Positions 60,940 to 64,000 of a stretch of 64,000 nt of DNA are shown here, in pieces. The stretch comes from Bradyrhizobium liaoningense. GTDB lineage: Bacteria; Pseudomonadota; Alphaproteobacteria; Rhizobiales; Xanthobacteraceae. Made by a program: the position numbers and the translations under genes. Location of the stretch: NCBI RefSeq assembly GCF_018130785.1, contig NZ_JAFCJT010000025.1:1-64000 (forward strand). The letters run 5' to 3'. Each line of letters begins with the position of its first letter. Position 1 is the stretch's first letter. The notes below the pieces were generated by a model. It did not search any database. It worked only from the letters and a program-made list of their open reading frames with translations, and was not told the DNA's origin.

Positions 60940-62012
60940 TGGCAGTACTTGCCGAGGCACGGCAATGGTTTGAGCAATGGATCGGCGCGGCCGCGACGGC
61001 CGCTGACGGCGTTGCGGGCCGGTTTATGCACCGGCGCAGCGTCGCACTCGACGAGAATGCAGACGGCTCGTTCACGACACACCTTACGGCGTCGCGGGAC
61101 GGGTCGCTGCCGGCTCCGCTGTCGTTTCGGCTTGAGCACGATGCGCTGCCGCCAATGCTGTCGGCGGATTGGAAAGCAGCATTGGACGGAAGCCGTATCG
61201 AGGTGCGGCTGCAACCGGATCACGTGGTCAGCCGCCTGCTCGATTTCCCCGGCCAGGCTGCCGATTTCCTCGACGGCATGGTCCGCGCGCAGGTCGACCG
61301 ATTGACGCCGTGGAGCGTTGCTGACGCCGTCTTCGGCTGGGCTTCGCCGCAGCCTGTCGCGAATGATCGCATCGAGGTTGCGTTCAGTGCGACCTCGGCG
61401 GCCAAGGTGGATCCCCTGATCCGATTGGCGAAGACGCTCGGCTGCGCCTCCGTCGTCGTCTCGGCACCAGCCATCGGGAGTGACGGTGCCCCGCTGCACG
61501 TGACTTTGCTCGATCGAAAGCTGCGGGGCCTTGCTGGTTCAAATGTTTCCCGTCTCCTGCGCGTTCTCCTCGCCGCGACAGCGGCCGCGGCCGCGGCATG
61601 CCTGCTGTTGAACATCTATCTCGGCGGCGCGCTGCAATCGGAACAGGATGATTTACAGCATCGCATCTCGCAGCGCCGCGCGGCGCTGCGCCTCGACGCC
61701 AACAGTGATTCATCCGGGCTCGGCCTGCTGGCCAAGCGCAAGCAAACGACGCCGTCGAGCGTCATGGTTCTGGAAGCCCTCTCGCGCGTTCTGCCCGACA
61801 CGACCTATGTGACGGAGCTCCGCATCGAGGGGCCCAAGGTGCAGGTGGTGGGATTGACCCAGGACGCACCATCGCTCATCCGGCTGATGGAGCAGTCACC
61901 GCAATTCACCCGCGCCACCTTCTTCGCCCCAACGACGCGTGCGGCAAACGAAACCGCGGAGCGGTTCCACGTCGAGGCCAACATCACCGCCTATTTTGGA
62001 TCCGGCTCATGA
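60939..62012 (+). CDS. gspL: GspL-like inner-membrane assembly protein
   Basis: 357 residues; ATG at 60939 inside TGATG after GGGAGGAG. The first ~190 residues are a reduced actin-like cytoplasmic domain (RLLDFPGQAADFLDGMVRAQ), one membrane span lies near 205-225 (LLRVLLAATAAAAAACLLLN) and the rest is a PilN-like periplasmic ferredoxin-like domain (TYVTELRIEGPKVQVVGLTQ). Links GspE to the platform. Confidence 0.88.
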   Translation: MAVLAEARQWFEQWIGAAATAADGVAGRFMHRRSVALDENADGSFTTHLTASRDGSLPAPLSFRLEHDALPPMLSADWKAALDGSRIEVRLQPDHVVSRLLDFPGQAADFLDGMVRAQVDRLTPWSVADAVFGWASPQPVANDRIEVAFSATSAAKVDPLIRLAKTLGCASVVVSAPAIGSDGAPLHVTLLDRKLRGLAGSNVSRLLRVLLAATAAAAAACLLLNIYLGGALQSEQDDLQHRISQRRAALRLDANSDSSGLGLLAKRKQTTPSSVMVLEALSRVLPDTTYVTELRIEGPKVQVVGLTQDAPSLIRLMEQSPQFTRATFFAPTTRAANETAERFHVEANITAYFGSGS

Positions 62013-62572
62013 GCGCAGCATCCCGCTCGCTGGCTTCGGTCGGCACATCGCCGTTGGTCGCGACCGCGAGCTATCTCGGTCTTGTCGTGTTGTTGTTGTT
62101 TGTCGTGATATCGTCGCTGTCCGATCTTGTCGCGCAGCGCAGCGATGTTGCGGCATCGGCCGCCATGCTCGCGCAATTGGAGGGGAGAACGAAGGCCAAT
62201 ACGGCGCCCGGCAGGCCGGTCATGCCGACCGGCTCGGCATATCTCGAGGGCGCAACCGTCACCGTTGCCGGCGCCACCCTGCTCCAGCGCGTATCGGGCG
62301 CGGTCGCGAAATCCGGCGGCAACGTGCTGTCGACCCAGCTTGATGTCCCCACCATCCCGGCCAAGGCCGGCTTCATCAGCATGGTCGCGAGCTGCGAGAT
62401 CGAGCAGGCACAATTGCAACAGGTGCTTTACGACCTCGAGGCCGGCATGCCGTTCTTGTTCATTGACCAATTGGTCGTGCAGCCTATCGCCGACGATACT
62501 GCCGGGCAAGCCGATCCAGGCAAGCTGCGCGTGCTGCTCGGTGTCTCCGGACAATGGCGAGGCACCAAGTGA
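62009..62572 (+). CDS. gspM: GspM-like protein
   Basis: 187 residues; ATGA overlap with gspL. One membrane span (ATASYLGLVVLLLFVVISSL, about 20-40), a short coiled region and a ferredoxin-like periplasmic domain. Partner of GspL in the assembly platform. Confidence 0.85.
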   Translation: MSAASRSLASVGTSPLVATASYLGLVVLLLFVVISSLSDLVAQRSDVAASAAMLAQLEGRTKANTAPGRPVMPTGSAYLEGATVTVAGATLLQRVSGAVAKSGGNVLSTQLDVPTIPAKAGFISMVASCEIEQAQLQQVLYDLEAGMPFLFIDQLVVQPIADDTAGQADPGKLRVLLGVSGQWRGTK

Positions 62573-63216
62573 AGTGGCGCTTCGCAACGATCATTGTCTG
62601 CGCGGTCTCGGCTCATGCCGCATGGGCTGCCGTTCCCGACCGCGCCGCAGATGCACTCGACGCTGGGACGCTTGACGATACCCGGCTCGGCGGGCCCGTA
62701 CTGTCATCGCCGCCACCGTCTGAGCCCGTGGCCTCGGTTCGGGTGGTGCCGTCGCCGGTGCCAACGCCAAGGCCGCTCAGTGCAAATCCGCTATGGGGCA
62801 TTCCGCTTAAAGCGCTGTCCAACACACGCGATCGTCCCGTGTTCTCGCCGTCGCGGCGACCTCCGCCGGCCATCGTCGCGGAACCCGCGGAGAGCACACC
62901 ATCGCCACCGCCGCCACCGCGCAAGGTCGAGATCGAACCGCCACCGCTGTCGCTCGTCGGCACGATCGCGGGCGGCGATGAAAGCTTCGGGATCTTTCTC
63001 GATCTGTCAACCAAAGCCGCGCTGCGATTGAAGATCGGCGACGATTTTCAGGGATGGAAACTCCGCACCATCAACGGACGCGAAGTGACGATGGAGAAGG
63101 ACGAGCAAGGGGCGCTGCTCACGCTGCCGCGCCCCGGGAGCGAGGATAGCGGCGATATCCGCCTCATTCCGATCAGCACCGAGAAGAAGCCCCTCGCTGC
63201 GCGGCGCGAGAAGTGA
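62569..63216 (+). CDS. gspN: GspN-like protein with GspC-type homology region
   Basis: 215 residues from the GTG inside GTGA at the gspM stop. Signal or anchor (WRFATIIVCAVSAHAAWA), a Pro/Ser-rich linker (AESTPSPPPPPRKVEIEP) and a compact C-terminal domain, PLSLVGTIAGGDESFGIFLD..LKIGDDFQGWKLRTINGREV, like the HR domain of GspC/PilP. No PDZ domain. No other GspC occurs in the locus, so this small protein may connect the platform to the secretin. Confidence 0.8.
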   Translation: MKWRFATIIVCAVSAHAAWAAVPDRAADALDAGTLDDTRLGGPVLSSPPPSEPVASVRVVPSPVPTPRPLSANPLWGIPLKALSNTRDRPVFSPSRRPPPAIVAEPAESTPSPPPPPRKVEIEPPPLSLVGTIAGGDESFGIFLDLSTKAALRLKIGDDFQGWKLRTINGREVTMEKDEQGALLTLPRPGSEDSGDIRLIPISTEKKPLAARREK

Positions 63217-63242
63217 TTGCGTTTGCGGTTGAAATCCCGATT

Positions 63243-63734
63243 CTAGCTCAGACCAAGCCAGTTCTGAAAGGCCGGCGTCGCGAGAAGCCCGAGCGCGAGA
63301 AAGGGACCGAACGGGATCGACGTCTGACGCTTCATCTCGTGACCTGCGAGTTGCAGGCCACCCGCGACGCCAAGTGCCGCGACCGCAGCAATCAGAAGCA
63401 AGGTCGGCACGCCGGCAACGCCGACCCAGATCGTGGCGGCGGCAAGAAACTTGACGTCGCCAAGGCCCAGACCATCCACGTGCCGTAACCTGAAGTAAAG
63501 ACGCTGCAATAGCCAAAACAGGACGCCGACGAGCAAGGCGGTCGCCATCGCGCTGAGAGCTGCGGTTGTGCCGTCTGTGACGACAATGTTTGCAAGACCG
63601 AGAGCCGCGATCGCAAGATTGAGCCAATCGGCAATGATACCGTGCCGAAGGTCGATCAGCGCGACAGCGCAGCAGAGCACGCAAAGCGCCCCATAAGATC
63701 CAATAAGATAAAGACCTTCGTAGCCGAGATGCAT
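63243..63734 (-). CDS. gspO: Prepilin peptidase (short A24 family, GspO/CpaA type)
   Basis: 163 residues from the ATG at 63734. Six hydrophobic segments and the two catalytic aspartates, Asp28 in ALIDLRHG and Asp93 in GLGDVKF. It lacks the N-terminal Cys-containing methylase domain of full-length PilD/GspO, so it cleaves prepilins but may not methylate them. It converges on gspN and presumably processes GspG-K. Confidence 0.88.
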   Translation of the reverse strand: MHLGYEGLYLIGSYGALCVLCCAVALIDLRHGIIADWLNLAIAALGLANIVVTDGTTAALSAMATALLVGVLFWLLQRLYFRLRHVDGLGLGDVKFLAAATIWVGVAGVPTLLLIAAVAALGVAGGLQLAGHEMKRQTSIPFGPFLALGLLATPAFQNWLGLS

Positions 63735-64000
63735 CGTGACGTGACGGGTGTGACGCGTGTGGATGTCGTTTCGCAATAATCCGCGTTGAACCGCAGATTT
63801 GAATCGATCAGTTGTAGCGAACTAAGTTTTCAGGATTGTGATCGTCGACGATGATGTCGAAATAGAAAAGATGCGACAAAACGTCCGAGCTGTCACAAAT
63901 CCGCATAGGATACCGACAATAGTTCGCCCGACTGTACGCCATGAAGCCCTTCATGGCGGATGAGTGGGTTGGACAATGTACAAGATGCGAGTGGCGACGT
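63735..64000. other. Right edge without a supported gene
   Basis: 266 bp upstream of the prepilin peptidase gene; A/T-richer, with no recognisable gene or hairpin. It should contain the peptidase promoter. Confidence 0.45.

Overview
This window looks like a chromosomal segment of a Bradyrhizobium-like alphaproteobacterium (order Hyphomicrobiales, formerly Rhizobiales). The grounds are high G+C coding DNA, many LysR/LacI/RND/MFS/M20/CoA-transferase genes of rhizobial type, several tiny proteins that I recognise from memory of Bradyrhizobium genomes (DUF2934, a PVGK-repeat exported peptide, short exported proteins), and a complete type II secretion locus. No rRNA, intact tRNA or CRISPR array was seen. 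The species call is inference.

Layout. 0.3-8 kb: two drug/aromatic export systems, a FUSC + HlyD pair divergent from a LysR regulator, and an MdtABC-like RND permease + adaptor. 8.4-14.8 kb: a small membrane protein, an MFS carrier, two M20 hydrolases, an alpha/beta hydrolase, an enolase-superfamily enzyme and a perfect 27-bp inverted repeat. 15-24.4 kb: a probable sugar-acid or sialic-acid-like uptake and catabolism region (SSS symporter - sialidase-like - SDR operon with a strong operator; LacI regulator, orphan ABC solute-binding protein and DapA/NanA-family lyase), with copCD between its two halves. 24.5-30.4 kb: a run of very small proteins mixed with a flavodoxin-fold reductase, a cysteine hydrolase, a CoA-transferase and a VOC dioxygenase-like protein.

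30.5-40 kb holds the most interesting intact locus: a VirA-like sensor kinase and a VirG/OmpR-like regulator bracketing a di-haem peroxidase and a DUF1127 protein, next to a membrane di-haem cytochrome c, a UGT-type glycosyltransferase and a Bcr/CflA efflux pump. Two exact matches to the published vir-box pattern (RYTNCAATTGNAAY) lie in its promoter regions. I infer a VirA/VirG-type regulon that may oxidise, glycosylate and export a small aromatic signal or toxin.

40-52 kb is accessory and decaying DNA. It starts at a tRNA-Gln-like 3' remnant and holds a lipoprotein hydrolase, an unknown membrane protein, several tiny genes, and pseudogenes of a serine recombinase, a FixJ-type regulator, an isoprenylcysteine-methyltransferase-like protein, a hydrolase fragment and Ku. 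At 43.43-43.56 kb is a striking array of six 22-bp iteron-like repeats arranged as two converging triplets, with no recognisable initiator nearby.

51.8-63.8 kb: a type II secretion system, with a Sel1-repeat protein and gspD on the minus strand, the translationally coupled gspEFGHIJKLMN run on the plus strand and a short prepilin peptidase at the end. No full-length GspC is present; the small last protein (GspN-like) carries a GspC-like homology region and may replace it.
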